Positions 15,436-23,842 of a stretch of DNA of 33,971 nucleotides are shown here, piece by piece (position 1 is the stretch's first letter; the number at the start of each line of letters is the position of its first letter). The notes beneath the pieces were generated by a model. It did not search any database. It was not told the origin of the DNA and saw nothing but the letters and a program-made list of their open reading frames with translations. This DNA is from Christensenella sp. UBA7597 (GTDB taxonomy: Bacteria; Bacillota; Clostridia; Christensenellales; Borkfalkiaceae). The position numbers and the translations under genes are program-made. The stretch covers positions 1-33,971 of the forward strand of contig DLQW01000022.1 of the NCBI GenBank assembly GCA_002474405.1. The letters run 5' to 3'.

Positions 15436-18426
15436 ATGGGAATTTTCGGTTTTTTGGCAAACAGCGACAGCAAGCGGAGCCTTAAAAAGCTCAATAAAAT
15501 CGCGGACAGCGTAGAGGCGCTCGATTCGAAATACGCCGCGATGGACGATGAAACGCTGAAATCGCAGACGAACGTATTAAAAGAACGCCTGAAGGCGGGC
15601 GAAACCACCGACGATATTCTGCCGGACGCATTCGCCGCGCTGCGCGAAGCGGCATGGCGCGTTCTGAATATGAAGCACTTCCGCGTACAGATTATCGGCG
15701 GTATCTGTCTGCATCAGGGCAGAATCGCGGAAATGCGTACGGGCGAAGGCAAAACGCTGGTGGCAACGCTGCCCTCGTATTTAAACGCCCTCACGGGCAA
15801 AAGCGTGCACGTCGTTACCGTAAACGATTACCTTGCAAAGCGCGACGCGGAATGGATGGGCAAAGTGCACAAATTCATGGGGCTCACCGTAGGCGTGGTG
15901 GTGCCCGGCATGGACGACGACGAGAAACGCGAAGCGTACAAAGCGGACATCGTATACGGCACCAACAACGAATTCGGCTTCGATTATCTGCGCGATAATT
16001 TAAAGACGGATCTTTCGAAGATGGTGCAGCGCGATCTGTCGTTCGCCATCGTGGACGAAGTGGACTCCATTTTAATCGACGAAGCCAGAACGCCGCTCAT
16101 CATTTCGGGCAAGGGCGAAAAATCTTCCGATCTGTATGTGCAGGTAGATAAATTCGTGCGCACGCTTTCGGGCGGTTTCGACGACGAACTGAAAGAGGAA
16201 GAGGACGAGGCGTTCCGCGCCGCGCGCGAAGCCGCCAAGGAAAACAAGGGCAAAAAGAAAAACAAAAAAGCGCTTGCCGAAGCCGCCGCGGAGGACGATT
16301 CCGAAGAGGAAGAATACGCGGACTACACGAAAATGTCGCTGGAAGAACAGGCGAATTACGAGGCGGCGCAGGAAGAAAAACGCCGTATCGCCGCGCAGAA
16401 CGCACCCGAAGGCAAAAAGGCGCTCGCGAAGAATAAGGACTGGGATTACATCGTAAACCGCAAGGATAAAACGGTGGAACTCACCGATTCCGGCGCGCAG
16501 AAAGCGGAAAGATTCTTCCATATCGATAACATCGCGGAAATCGCGCATGCCGATTTGAACCATCACATTCAGCAGGCGCTCAAAGCGCACAAGCTTTTCA
16601 AGCGCGACGAAGATTATATCGTGAACGACGGCGAAGTCATCATCGTAGACGAATTCACGGGCAGACTTATGATCGGGCGCCGCTATTCCGACGGATTGCA
16701 TCAGGCAATCGAAGCGAAAGAGGGCGTGGAAGTAAGAAGCGAAAACAAAACGTACGCCACCATCACTTTCCAGAACTATTTCCGTCTGTACGGCAAGCTT
16801 TCGGGCATGACGGGTACGGCGAAAACGGAAGAAGCGGAATTCCGCACGATTTATTCGCTGGACGTTATCGAAATTCCCACCAACAAGCCTATCAAGCGCG
16901 TCGACCTTCCCGATATGGTGTATTCCACAATCGAAGGCAAAAAGCGCGCGGTGGTGCAGGAAATCATCGAACGCAACAAGAGCGGGCAGCCCGTGCTGGT
17001 AGGTACGGCTTCCGTAGATAAGTCGGAAGAAATTTCCAGATTGCTGCATAAAAACGGCGTAAAACACAACATTTTAAACGCGAAAAACCACGAACGCGAA
17101 GCGGAAATCGTAGCGCAGGCGGGCAGATTCGGCGCCGTAACCATCGCCACCAACATGGCGGGGCGCGGCACGGATATTCTGCTGGGCGGCAACCCCGAAT
17201 ACCTCGCCAAAAAACGCCTCCGCGAAGAGGGCGCGGCGCACGAAGATATCGAACTTGCCGTCAGCACGTACATTACCGACGTAGACGATAAAATTCTCGC
17301 GCTCCGCGAACGCTATAAAAAAGTATACGAACATTACAAGGCGGAAACGGATAAGGAAAAAGAACAGGTAATCGCCGCCGGCGGTCTTTGCATCATCGGC
17401 ACCGAGCGCCACGAATCCCGCCGTATCGATAACCAGCTGCGCGGCCGTGCCGGTCGTCAGGGCGATATCGGTATGTCCGTGTTCTTCCTTTCGCTCGAAG
17501 ACGATCTCGTAAAGCGTTTCGGCGGCGAAAGAATGAAATCGCTTTACAATTTCTTCAAAATCGACGAAGATACCTGCCTGCAATCGAAAATGCTCTCGCG
17601 CGGCATCGCGAACGCGCAGAAAGCCATCGAAGGCAGAAACTTCGGCATCCGTAAAAACGTGCTCCAGTACGACGACGTGATGAACAAGCAGCGCGAAGTG
17701 ATGTACGCGGAGCGTATGAAAGTGCTCAAGGGCGAAAACGTGCACGATCAGGTGCTGAAATATATTCCCGATTACGTGGAAGAAGTGGTGCGCACCGCCG
17801 TGAACGCGGACGACATGCCGGAACTCTGGAACGAGACGGAACTGAACGCCGCGCTTGAAACGAAACTGTTGCCCGAAGGCACGAATTACGTTACGCGCGA
17901 AAAGCTGGAAAAGTGGGATTACCCGCTTGCGATTCAGAAAATCACGGCGAAAACCGTCAAGGAATACGAAAAGAAAATCGAAGAAATTTCCGCGATGGGC
18001 ATCGACTTTTCCGATGTGGAACGCCGCGTGCTCTTAATGACGGTAGACAGAAACTGGATCGACCATATCGACGCGATGGATCAGCTGAGAAAGGGCATCG
18101 GTCTGCGCGCTTACGGGCAGGTAGATCCGATCATTTCCTATAAGAAAGAGGGCTTCGACATGTTCGACGAAATGGTGGAACGTATTCAGCGCACCACGAT
18201 TTCCGTGCTGTTGAAAGTACGCATCGAACTCCGCCAGAACGGCGCGTCCGCCCGTCCCGCACAGCCCGCCGGGCAGCAGAACGCGCAACCCGCACAGCCG
18301 CAGGGCGAACGCAGAGTGTTCCGCCGTCAGATGCCGGAACCCATTCAGAATATGTCGTCGTACAAAGAAGCGCAGGCGAAAGCGGCAGCCGCGGCGCAGA
18401 ATAACCAACCCGAAAACAAGCAATAA
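15436..18426 (+). CDS. secA: Preprotein translocase ATPase SecA
   Basis: SecA drives secretory proteins through SecYEG. The start at 15436 is preferred to the ATG at 15421 because GGAG lies seven bases upstream, giving 996 residues. Motifs are Walker A MRTGEGKT (100-107), the DEVDSILIDEARTPLIISG helicase segment, and IGTERHESRRIDNQLRGRAG in the second nucleotide-binding domain. It departs from the Bacillus form (about 840 residues) in two ways. An insertion of roughly 85 acidic and lysine-rich residues sits at about 248-334, just after the LIISG segment. The C-terminus is a Gln/Ala/Pro-rich tail without the usual CxCxSGx...CC zinc motif. Followed after 12 bp by prfB, the standard Firmicute pair. 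Confidence 0.97.
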   Translation: MGIFGFLANSDSKRSLKKLNKIADSVEALDSKYAAMDDETLKSQTNVLKERLKAGETTDDILPDAFAALREAAWRVLNMKHFRVQIIGGICLHQGRIAEMRTGEGKTLVATLPSYLNALTGKSVHVVTVNDYLAKRDAEWMGKVHKFMGLTVGVVVPGMDDDEKREAYKADIVYGTNNEFGFDYLRDNLKTDLSKMVQRDLSFAIVDEVDSILIDEARTPLIISGKGEKSSDLYVQVDKFVRTLSGGFDDELKEEEDEAFRAAREAAKENKGKKKNKKALAEAAAEDDSEEEEYADYTKMSLEEQANYEAAQEEKRRIAAQNAPEGKKALAKNKDWDYIVNRKDKTVELTDSGAQKAERFFHIDNIAEIAHADLNHHIQQALKAHKLFKRDEDYIVNDGEVIIVDEFTGRLMIGRRYSDGLHQAIEAKEGVEVRSENKTYATITFQNYFRLYGKLSGMTGTAKTEEAEFRTIYSLDVIEIPTNKPIKRVDLPDMVYSTIEGKKRAVVQEIIERNKSGQPVLVGTASVDKSEEISRLLHKNGVKHNILNAKNHEREAEIVAQAGRFGAVTIATNMAGRGTDILLGGNPEYLAKKRLREEGAAHEDIELAVSTYITDVDDKILALRERYKKVYEHYKAETDKEKEQVIAAGGLCIIGTERHESRRIDNQLRGRAGRQGDIGMSVFFLSLEDDLVKRFGGERMKSLYNFFKIDEDTCLQSKMLSRGIANAQKAIEGRNFGIRKNVLQYDDVMNKQREVMYAERMKVLKGENVHDQVLKYIPDYVEEVVRTAVNADDMPELWNETELNAALETKLLPEGTNYVTREKLEKWDYPLAIQKITAKTVKEYEKKIEEISAMGIDFSDVERRVLLMTVDRNWIDHIDAMDQLRKGIGLRAYGQVDPIISYKKEGFDMFDEMVERIQRTTISVLLKVRIELRQNGASARPAQPAGQQNAQPAQPQGERRVFRRQMPEPIQNMSSYKEAQAKAAAAAQNNQPENKQ

Positions 18427-18438
18427 TAAAGAAGATTT

Positions 18439-19539
18439 ATGTTTAAAGCAGACGATTACAGATTAAAAATTCAGGGCATGCGCGGCGTCCTCGCCGAAGC
18501 GGGGTACGCGCTCGACCTCGATAATCAGAAGAAAAAGCTCGAAGAACTGAAAGCCGAGCAGGAAAAGCCGGAAGTCTGGCAGGACCTCGAACGCTCCACG
18601 AAAATCGGCAGAGAAATCGCGCATATCCAGAACAAAATCACGGCGTACGATAAAAGCGCCACGGCGCTTTCCGATGCCGAAGAAGTGATCGATCTCATCG
18701 AAGAAACGGGCGACGAAAGCCTGATTTCCGAGCTGGATTCGATGCTTTCCACCGCCGATAAAGATATCGAAGATATGCGCATCCGAGCCATTTTAAAGGG
18801 ACCGTACGATTCGCATAACGCTCTTTTAACGCTGCATGCTGGCGCAGGCGGCACGGAAGCGTGCGACTGGTGCTCGATGTTATACCGTATGTACAACCGC
18901 TACTGCGAAAAAATGGGCTTCAAAGTGTACGAACTCGATCGCGAAGCGGGCGACGAAGCGGGCATCAAAAGCGTGGATTTCCGCGTGGAAGGCGAAAACG
19001 CATACGGGTATTTAAAGGCGGAAATGGGCGTGCATCGTCTGGTGCGCATTTCCCCGTTCGACGCCAACAAACGCCGCCACACCTCGTTCTGCTCCCTCGA
19101 AGTCATGCCGGAAGTAGAGGACGATAACGAAGTGGAAATCAAAGACGACGATATCCGCATCGATATTTATCATTCGGGCGGCGCCGGCGGGCAGAACGTA
19201 AACAAAGTGGCGTCCGCCGTGCGAATCACGCACTTCCCCACGGGCATCGTGGTGCAGTGCCAAAACGAGCGCTCGCAGCTTCAGAACAAGGAAATGTGCT
19301 TCAACATGCTTCGTTCAAAACTGCTGGAAAAGAAAATCGAAGAACGTCAGGCGGAAGCGGACGCCATGAAAGGCGACGTAAAGAAAATCGAGTGGGGCTC
19401 GCAGATTCGTTCGTACGTGTTCTGCCCCTACACCATGGCGAAAGACCACCGCACGGGCTACGAAAAAGGCGACATTCAGGCGGTGATGGACGGAGATATA
19501 CAAGGGTTTATTATCGACTATCTAAAACGCACGGTATAA
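18439..19539 (+). CDS. prfB: Peptide chain release factor 2
   Basis: This 366-residue release factor ends translation at UGA and UAA. The SPF tripeptide (205-207) reads the stop codon and GGQ (250-252) triggers peptidyl-tRNA hydrolysis. Unlike many bacterial prfB genes it has no programmed +1 frameshift. Codons 25-26, where E. coli has CTT-TGA-C, read CTC-GAC in frame, giving the same Leu-Asp, so RF2 does not autoregulate here by that route. The ribosome binding site is weak (AAAGAAG) and the gene follows secA closely, suggesting co-transcription. The TAA stop directly abuts a repeat element. Confidence 0.97.
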   Translation: MFKADDYRLKIQGMRGVLAEAGYALDLDNQKKKLEELKAEQEKPEVWQDLERSTKIGREIAHIQNKITAYDKSATALSDAEEVIDLIEETGDESLISELDSMLSTADKDIEDMRIRAILKGPYDSHNALLTLHAGAGGTEACDWCSMLYRMYNRYCEKMGFKVYELDREAGDEAGIKSVDFRVEGENAYGYLKAEMGVHRLVRISPFDANKRRHTSFCSLEVMPEVEDDNEVEIKDDDIRIDIYHSGGAGGQNVNKVASAVRITHFPTGIVVQCQNERSQLQNKEMCFNMLRSKLLEKKIEERQAEADAMKGDVKKIEWGSQIRSYVFCPYTMAKDHRTGYEKGDIQAVMDGDIQGFIIDYLKRTV

Positions 19540-19790
19540 TGCGCGCTTGTATAGCGGCGCACCTTGCGGCTTCATCTGCGTGCGCCCTTTGCTCATTTAC
19601 GCATAGTAAACTCGCGGCAGGCGTACTCGATAAATCTCGCAATCTGCACCACTCTCCAAGCGCTTTCGGGTTGAGTAGTACGGTGTCGTGCTCCGTTTTC
19701 CCTCGGTCATTTACTATAAGTAAACTCCCGACGGGAAATACTCTCACTCCTTGTACTGCTCGCTTTTGAATCGCGCTGTAACTTAGTTGT
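19540..19790 (+). repeat. Stop-codon-adjacent repeat, family C copy 2 (longest)
   Basis: It starts at the prfB stop with TGCGCGCTTGT, as after spoVAD. It contains two short hairpin-like TTTAC-N5-GTAAA cores (about 19597 and 19711), GTCGTGCTCCGTTTT, and ends with CTTGTACTGCTCGCTTTTGA and GCGCTGTAAC. The last part recurs almost unchanged at about 32143-32176. No gene is seen in this stretch. Confidence 0.7.
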
Positions 19791-19810
19791 AAATTATGCA
19801 ATAATTCAGC

Positions 19811-19857
19811 CTTCCCCCTCGGGGGAAAGGTGTCAACGAAGTTGACGGATGAGGGGC
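19811..19857 (-). repeat. Palindromic intergenic repeat, family B copy
   Basis: Reverse-orientation copy with CCCCCTCGGGGG, then the variable stem GTCAACGAAGTTGAC, then GGATGAGGGG. It shares the CCCCTCATCCG edge with the copy at 29875 but carries a different inner hairpin. Confidence 0.7.
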
Positions 19858-19924
19858 AGTTACAAAACCATTCGGTTGTTTTAAACGCAAAAATTCAAAT
19901 TTCAAAGAGGCAATACAAAAAACA

Positions 19925-21016
19925 ATGGCGATTCTTGCTGCGGAAACTAAAAAAGAACCGATTATACTCGGCATAGAATCGTCCTGCGACGAAACGGCAG
20001 CGGCGATTATTCGCGGCAGAAAAATTTTGTCCGACGAAATCGCTTCGTCCGCTTCCGTGCAGGCGGAATACGGCGGCGTAGTGCCGGAAATCGCTTCGCG
20101 CGCACACGTCGTCGCCGTAGATAAAGTGGTGGCGGCGGCAATCGAAAAGGCAAATATCAAACCCGAAGAAATCGATGCGGTGGCGGTAACTTACGGCGCG
20201 GGACTGCTCGGCGCGCTGCTCGTGGGCGTATCGTTCGCCAAGGCATACGCTTACACGCTGCAAAAACCGCTCATCGCCGTCAATCATATCCGCGGGCATC
20301 TTGCAGCGGCATACCTTGCCGATCCCGCTTTGAAGCCGCCGTTCGTAACGCTTCTGGCAAGCGGCGGGCATACCGCCATTTTATACGCGCGGTCCGAAAC
20401 GGAATTTTCCTATCTCGGCGGCACGAAAGACGACGCGGCGGGCGAAGCTTTCGATAAGGCGGCGCGCGTTTTGGGCTTGCCCTATCCCGGCGGACCGAAT
20501 ATTCAGAAATGCGCCGAGGGCGGCACGGCGAATATTCCGCTTCCGCAGATGTTCAAAGGGGGCGGCGGCTACGATTTTTCGTACAGCGGCTTAAAAACCG
20601 CCGTCATCAATTACTGCCATACGAAAGAGCAGAAAGGCGAAGAAATCGTCAAAGCGGACGTGGCGGCTTCTTTCCAGAAAGCCGCGGTAGACGTGCTGAT
20701 TAAAAAGACGATTGCGGCGGCGAAAGAAAAACGCGTCGGAACGGTAACGGCGGGCGGCGGCGTCATCGCCAACGGCTATTTGCGGCAGAAACTTTCCGAA
20801 GCCTGCCGGAAAAACGGCTTGCGCCTCGTTCTTCCCGAAAAACGTTACTGCACCGATAACGCGGCGATGATTGCTTCCGAGGGGCTGATTCGCTATCTGC
20901 ACGGCGATTTTGCCGATTTAACGCTGAACGCGAAAGCCTCGATACCGCTTTCCGCCGTGGCGGAAAACAACGAGCGGGATACGAAGAACGATGCGGAGGG
21001 AAAATCGCATGCTTGA
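19925..21016 (+). CDS. tsaD: tRNA N6-threonylcarbamoyladenosine transferase TsaD
   Basis: This 363-residue protein of the Kae1/TsaD family transfers the threonylcarbamoyl group to A37 of ANN-decoding tRNAs, working with TsaB and TsaE. The ASKHA fold begins at ILGIESSCDETAAA (14-27). His121 and His125 in NHIRGH are the metal ligands, and LLASGGHTAILY, DDAAGEAFDKAARVLGLPYP and YSGLKTAV are all in place. A short extra N-terminus of about 11 residues precedes the usual start. Its last eight bases overlap the downstream permease gene, so the two are coupled. An AGAGG site lies rather far (about 13 bp) from the ATG. The partners tsaB and tsaE are not in the window. Confidence 0.96.
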   Translation: MAILAAETKKEPIILGIESSCDETAAAIIRGRKILSDEIASSASVQAEYGGVVPEIASRAHVVAVDKVVAAAIEKANIKPEEIDAVAVTYGAGLLGALLVGVSFAKAYAYTLQKPLIAVNHIRGHLAAAYLADPALKPPFVTLLASGGHTAILYARSETEFSYLGGTKDDAAGEAFDKAARVLGLPYPGGPNIQKCAEGGTANIPLPQMFKGGGGYDFSYSGLKTAVINYCHTKEQKGEEIVKADVAASFQKAAVDVLIKKTIAAAKEKRVGTVTAGGGVIANGYLRQKLSEACRKNGLRLVLPEKRYCTDNAAMIASEGLIRYLHGDFADLTLNAKASIPLSAVAENNERDTKNDAEGKSHA

Positions 21017-21950
21017 CGTGTTTCTGGATTCGTTGCTCGATACGCTGAATTTGTTCCCGTTTCTCGTGCTGATCTATGTCATCATAGAGCTGCTGGAACA
21101 TAAAACGAATTTAAGCCGCGAACATTCGCGCCTGCGCGGCGGGTTCGGTCCTTTAATCGGCGCGGCTACGGGGCTGGTGCCGCAGTGCGGATTTTCCGTC
21201 ATGGCGGCAAAACTGTTCGAACAGAAGTATATCACCGTGGGCACCCTGCTCGCGATTTTTCTTTCCACCAGCGACGAGGCGTTCGTCATCCTCTTATCGG
21301 AGGGCGCGGCGGGGCAATTATTGCCGCTCATCATCGCAAAAATGGGCATCGGCGTGGCGGTGGGGTATCTTGCCGACGGCTTGATGTTTTTGTTCCGCAA
21401 AAAGTCGTCGCAGCCGTTGCTTGCGGAAGGCGCGGACATGCGCGTCAATCCGGAAGCGGGGGTAAGCGATTCGCACGAATATTTCTTCCGCAAAGAAGAA
21501 CACGCGGGCGAGGAAGAATGTACCTCCTGCGGCAGAGATCACGACGATCACCACCCGTGGAAAACGTATTTTCTGCATCCGATTCTGCATTCGTTGCAGG
21601 TGGCGGCGTTTATATTCATCGTCAATTTCGTGCTCGGCGCAATCATATACGCCGTAACGGAAGAAAGATTCATCGCGTTTATGCAGCGCGGCGCGGCGGC
21701 GCAGCCGTTTATCGCGGCGCTTGTGGGGCTCATCCCCAACTGCGCTTCCAGCGTGGTGATAACGCAGTGTTTTTTAAAGGGCGGAATTTTGTTCGGCTCG
21801 TGCGTGGCGGGGCTTTGCGCCAACGCGGGGCTGGGCTTCGTGGTGCTTTTAAAAAACACGAAACAATGGAAGCGCAATCTTGCCTTAATCGGTATCACGT
21901 ATCTTGTGTCCGTTGCGGCGGGCAGCATGATCAACGCATTTTTAGTATAG
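21009..21950 (+). CDS. Putative heavy-metal/manganese exporter (ArsP_2-like permease)
   Basis: This 313-residue membrane protein has about ten segments and two-fold internal symmetry: GLVPQCGFSV near residue 55 and GLIPNCASSVVITQC near 235 are matching Pro-x-Cys motifs in the two halves. This fits the 10-TM putative heavy-metal exporter family, often annotated as a manganese transporter. The central loop holds a CTSCGRDHDDHHPW stretch, a likely metal-binding cluster. The start at 21009 follows GGAGGG and overlaps the tsaD end by eight bases; a longer frame from 20991 is less likely. The anti-anti-sigma gene follows after 18 bp, so the permease is probably expressed with the sigma cluster. The ion transported cannot be read from sequence. 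Confidence 0.8.
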   Translation: MLDVFLDSLLDTLNLFPFLVLIYVIIELLEHKTNLSREHSRLRGGFGPLIGAATGLVPQCGFSVMAAKLFEQKYITVGTLLAIFLSTSDEAFVILLSEGAAGQLLPLIIAKMGIGVAVGYLADGLMFLFRKKSSQPLLAEGADMRVNPEAGVSDSHEYFFRKEEHAGEEECTSCGRDHDDHHPWKTYFLHPILHSLQVAAFIFIVNFVLGAIIYAVTEERFIAFMQRGAAAQPFIAALVGLIPNCASSVVITQCFLKGGILFGSCVAGLCANAGLGFVVLLKNTKQWKRNLALIGITYLVSVAAGSMINAFLV

Positions 21951-21968
21951 TTACAGGAGAAAACGAAA

Positions 21969-22277
21969 ATGGAAGAGATGAAAGTACTCGGCAGAGAAAA
22001 CGGCTGCCTTACCGTTGCGCTTTCCGGCGAAGTGGATTCCGGCAACGCCGAAGCGTTTTACGAAGGCGTTATCGCGGCATACGCCGAAAGCCCTTCGAAC
22101 GTGATGTTCGATTGCGAAAATCTCGATTTTATCGACAGCACCACGCTCGGCACCTTCGTTAAAATTTTAAAGCGGGTGAAAACGGACGGCTATAAAATGT
22201 CGCTGAAAAATCTCAAACCGAAAATCAAAAAATTATTTCTCATCTGCTCGCTCGACAGCATTATGGAGATCGAATAA
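21969..22277 (+). CDS. rsbV: STAS-domain anti-sigma factor antagonist (RsbV-like)
   Basis: This 102-residue single STAS domain has the phosphorylation-site motif FIDSTTLGTFV, in which Ser57 aligns with the serine of RsbV and SpoIIAA. In partner switching the unphosphorylated antagonist binds the anti-sigma kinase and frees the sigma factor. The DST-LG-FV pattern is closer to RsbV (DSTGLGVFV) than to SpoIIAA (DSSGLGVIL). AGGAG precedes the ATG. The next gene starts two bases after the stop, as in rsbV-rsbW-sigB operons. The symbol is given by family resemblance; orthology to Bacillus RsbV is inferred. Confidence 0.82.
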   Translation: MEEMKVLGRENGCLTVALSGEVDSGNAEAFYEGVIAAYAESPSNVMFDCENLDFIDSTTLGTFVKILKRVKTDGYKMSLKNLKPKIKKLFLICSLDSIMEIE

Positions 22278-22279
22278 AA

Positions 22280-22681
22280 ATGGAACGCGATTCTTCTTTG
22301 AATACCCAAACGAAAGGCGGCGAATTCGCCATGGAATTGCCGCTCATCAGCGATTTTCTCACCACCGTGCGCCTTGCCACGGGCGGCGTGTGCGCGGCTT
22401 CCGGGCTGGACGTCGATTATACGGAAGATATTAAAGTGTGCGTTACCGAGGGACTGCTGATTTTAAAACGCAACGGCTACGCCCGCGCAAGAGTCAGCTT
22501 TTTCTTTGCGAAAAACGGAAAAATAAAATGCGCGCTTTCCGGGCTGGAACAGGGCGGAAACGCCAAAGAAGCAGGCTCTGCGGACGACGAAATCTCGTTT
22601 GCGCTTCTTTCGGCGCTGGTGCCGGAAAACAACGTAACGCGGAACGGCGAAACGGTTACCGCCATTACGTTTTACGCCTGA
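22280..22681 (+). CDS. Degenerate RsbW-like GHKL protein lacking ATP-binding motifs
   Basis: The 133 residues occupy the RsbW position. The first half aligns with RsbW: MELPLISDFLTTVRL followed by GLDVDYTEDIKVCVTEG corresponds to the dimer/sigma-binding strand and the helix leading into the N-box. Where RsbW has SEACTNAVQHAY, this protein has TEGLLILKRNGY, so the Mg-coordinating Asn is gone. There is also no DxGxG (G1) or GxGxx (G2) box; a DDEISFALLSALV stretch takes that place. It is therefore unlikely to bind ATP as a kinase, but could still bind the sigma factor or the STAS protein. An alternative start is the ATG at 22331. Assignment rests on position and the N-terminal similarity. Confidence 0.62.
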   Translation: MERDSSLNTQTKGGEFAMELPLISDFLTTVRLATGGVCAASGLDVDYTEDIKVCVTEGLLILKRNGYARARVSFFFAKNGKIKCALSGLEQGGNAKEAGSADDEISFALLSALVPENNVTRNGETVTAITFYA

Positions 22682-22711
22682 GCGCGGAAAATATCATTTC
22701 GGAAGAGTAAA

Positions 22712-23443
22712 ATGGAAAAGAAAGAGGACGAATTGTTCCGCAGATACAGAGAAACGGGCGACGTGAAACTGAGAAACGAAATCGCCGAGAAATATCTGTA
22801 CATAGCGGATATACTCGCTAAAAAATTTGCGGGGCGCGGCGTGGATTACGACGATTTGAAACAGGTGGCGTCGCTGGCGCTTCTGCGCGGCATCGATCGC
22901 TTCAATCCCGATCTGAACATGCAGTTCACCACGTTCATTACCCCCACAATCACGGGCGAAATCAAAAATTATTTCCGCGATAAAGCGCGAATGGTAAAAT
23001 TGCCGCGGCGTTTAAGCGAAATTCACGCCAGAGTGCGCGCTTTCTGCGCCGATTACGAGGGAAAAACGGGCAAAAAACCCGCCGTAAAAGAGATTGCCGC
23101 CGCGCTTTCCGTTTCGGAGGAAGACGTGGTGCGCGCGCTGGAAGTGGGCAACGCCGTTTCGCTGGATTCCACCATGGCAAAGGGCGACGACGAAAACGAA
23201 AATTCGCTGTACGCCGTTCTGCCCGATAACGACGCCACGTACGAGCATTTCGAAAACCGCGAAGCGCTGAAAAGCGCCATGAAAGCGCTGGGAGATACGG
23301 AAAAACAGCTGGTCAACTGCAGGTTCTTCGAAGGACTTTCGCAGAGCGAAACCGCAAAGCGCCTCGGCGTTTCGCAGATGTTCGTTTCACGGCTGGAAAG
23401 AAAAGTGCTTGCAAAACTGAAAGACGGATTAAAAGAAGCGTGA
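22712..23443 (+). CDS. RNA polymerase sigma factor, SigB/SigF/SigG family (SigB-like)
   Basis: This 243-residue sigma-70-family factor has region 2 with YDDLKQVASLALLRGIDRF and FTTFITPTITGEIKNYFRD, region 3 with VKLPRRLSEI, and region 4 ending in SQSETAKRLGVSQMFVSRLE. The VKLPRRL segment and the spacing of region 4 resemble SigB (VHVPRRI) more than the sporulation factors SigF or SigG. It would direct a stress or other alternative regulon, held in check by the neighbouring GHKL proteins. GGAAGAG precedes the ATG. Downstream, after 13 bp, lies a second GHKL gene, an unusual arrangement. No target promoter can be identified in the window with confidence. Confidence 0.87.
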   Translation: MEKKEDELFRRYRETGDVKLRNEIAEKYLYIADILAKKFAGRGVDYDDLKQVASLALLRGIDRFNPDLNMQFTTFITPTITGEIKNYFRDKARMVKLPRRLSEIHARVRAFCADYEGKTGKKPAVKEIAAALSVSEEDVVRALEVGNAVSLDSTMAKGDDENENSLYAVLPDNDATYEHFENREALKSAMKALGDTEKQLVNCRFFEGLSQSETAKRLGVSQMFVSRLERKVLAKLKDGLKEA

Positions 23444-23456
23444 GGGGAACGAAGCG

Positions 23457-23822
23457 ATGCCGCTGCAAATCGGAACGTTCGAAAAACTGCATAGCGCTCT
23501 TGGCGAACTTGCCGCGTTTTTAAAAGAAAACGGCGCGAGCGACGAGGGCATTTTCAAGGCAAAACTTGCCGTCAGCGAGCTGGTAACCAACGCCATCCGC
23601 TATACGGAAAGCGGCAACGCGGAAGTGGAATGGCGCGTGAAAGGTTCGCTGTGCGAACTGAAAATCACGTCGTTGCCGCCGTATGCGCCGCCGAAGGAAT
23701 GCCGTTGCGCCGACGTTATGTCGGAAAACGGCAGAGGTTTATACCTTGTGAACAGCCTCAGCGAAACATGCACGGTTTCCGCAAGCGGCACGCTTACCGT
23801 TACGGTGAAAATCAAAGATTGA
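23457..23822 (+). CDS. Second RsbW-like GHKL (HATPase_c_2) protein
   Basis: The 121 residues form a compact GHKL fold. The N-box LAVSELVTNAIRYTESG (about 41-57) keeps the Asn that binds Mg-ATP, and SENGRGLYLVNSL (about 92-104) is a good G2 box. The G1 box normally reading DxGxG is replaced by LPPYAPPKE, so the aspartate that contacts adenine is not obvious. This is the more credible anti-sigma kinase of the cluster, yet it lies after the sigma gene and not between rsbV and the sigma gene. In Bacillus the post-sigma position is taken by the phosphatase gene rsbX, which is unrelated. A GGGGAA site precedes the ATG. Confidence 0.78.
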   Translation: MPLQIGTFEKLHSALGELAAFLKENGASDEGIFKAKLAVSELVTNAIRYTESGNAEVEWRVKGSLCELKITSLPPYAPPKECRCADVMSENGRGLYLVNSLSETCTVSASGTLTVTVKIKD

Positions 23823-23842
23823 ATAAAAGGTACGAAAGAAAT

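Noticed and set aside
21969..23443. Reading the cluster as the sporulation spoIIAA-spoIIAB-sigF operon
   Set aside because: The STAS motif and the sigma factor's region 3 are closer to RsbV/SigB, and the middle protein lacks the strongly conserved SpoIIAB ATP-binding motifs.
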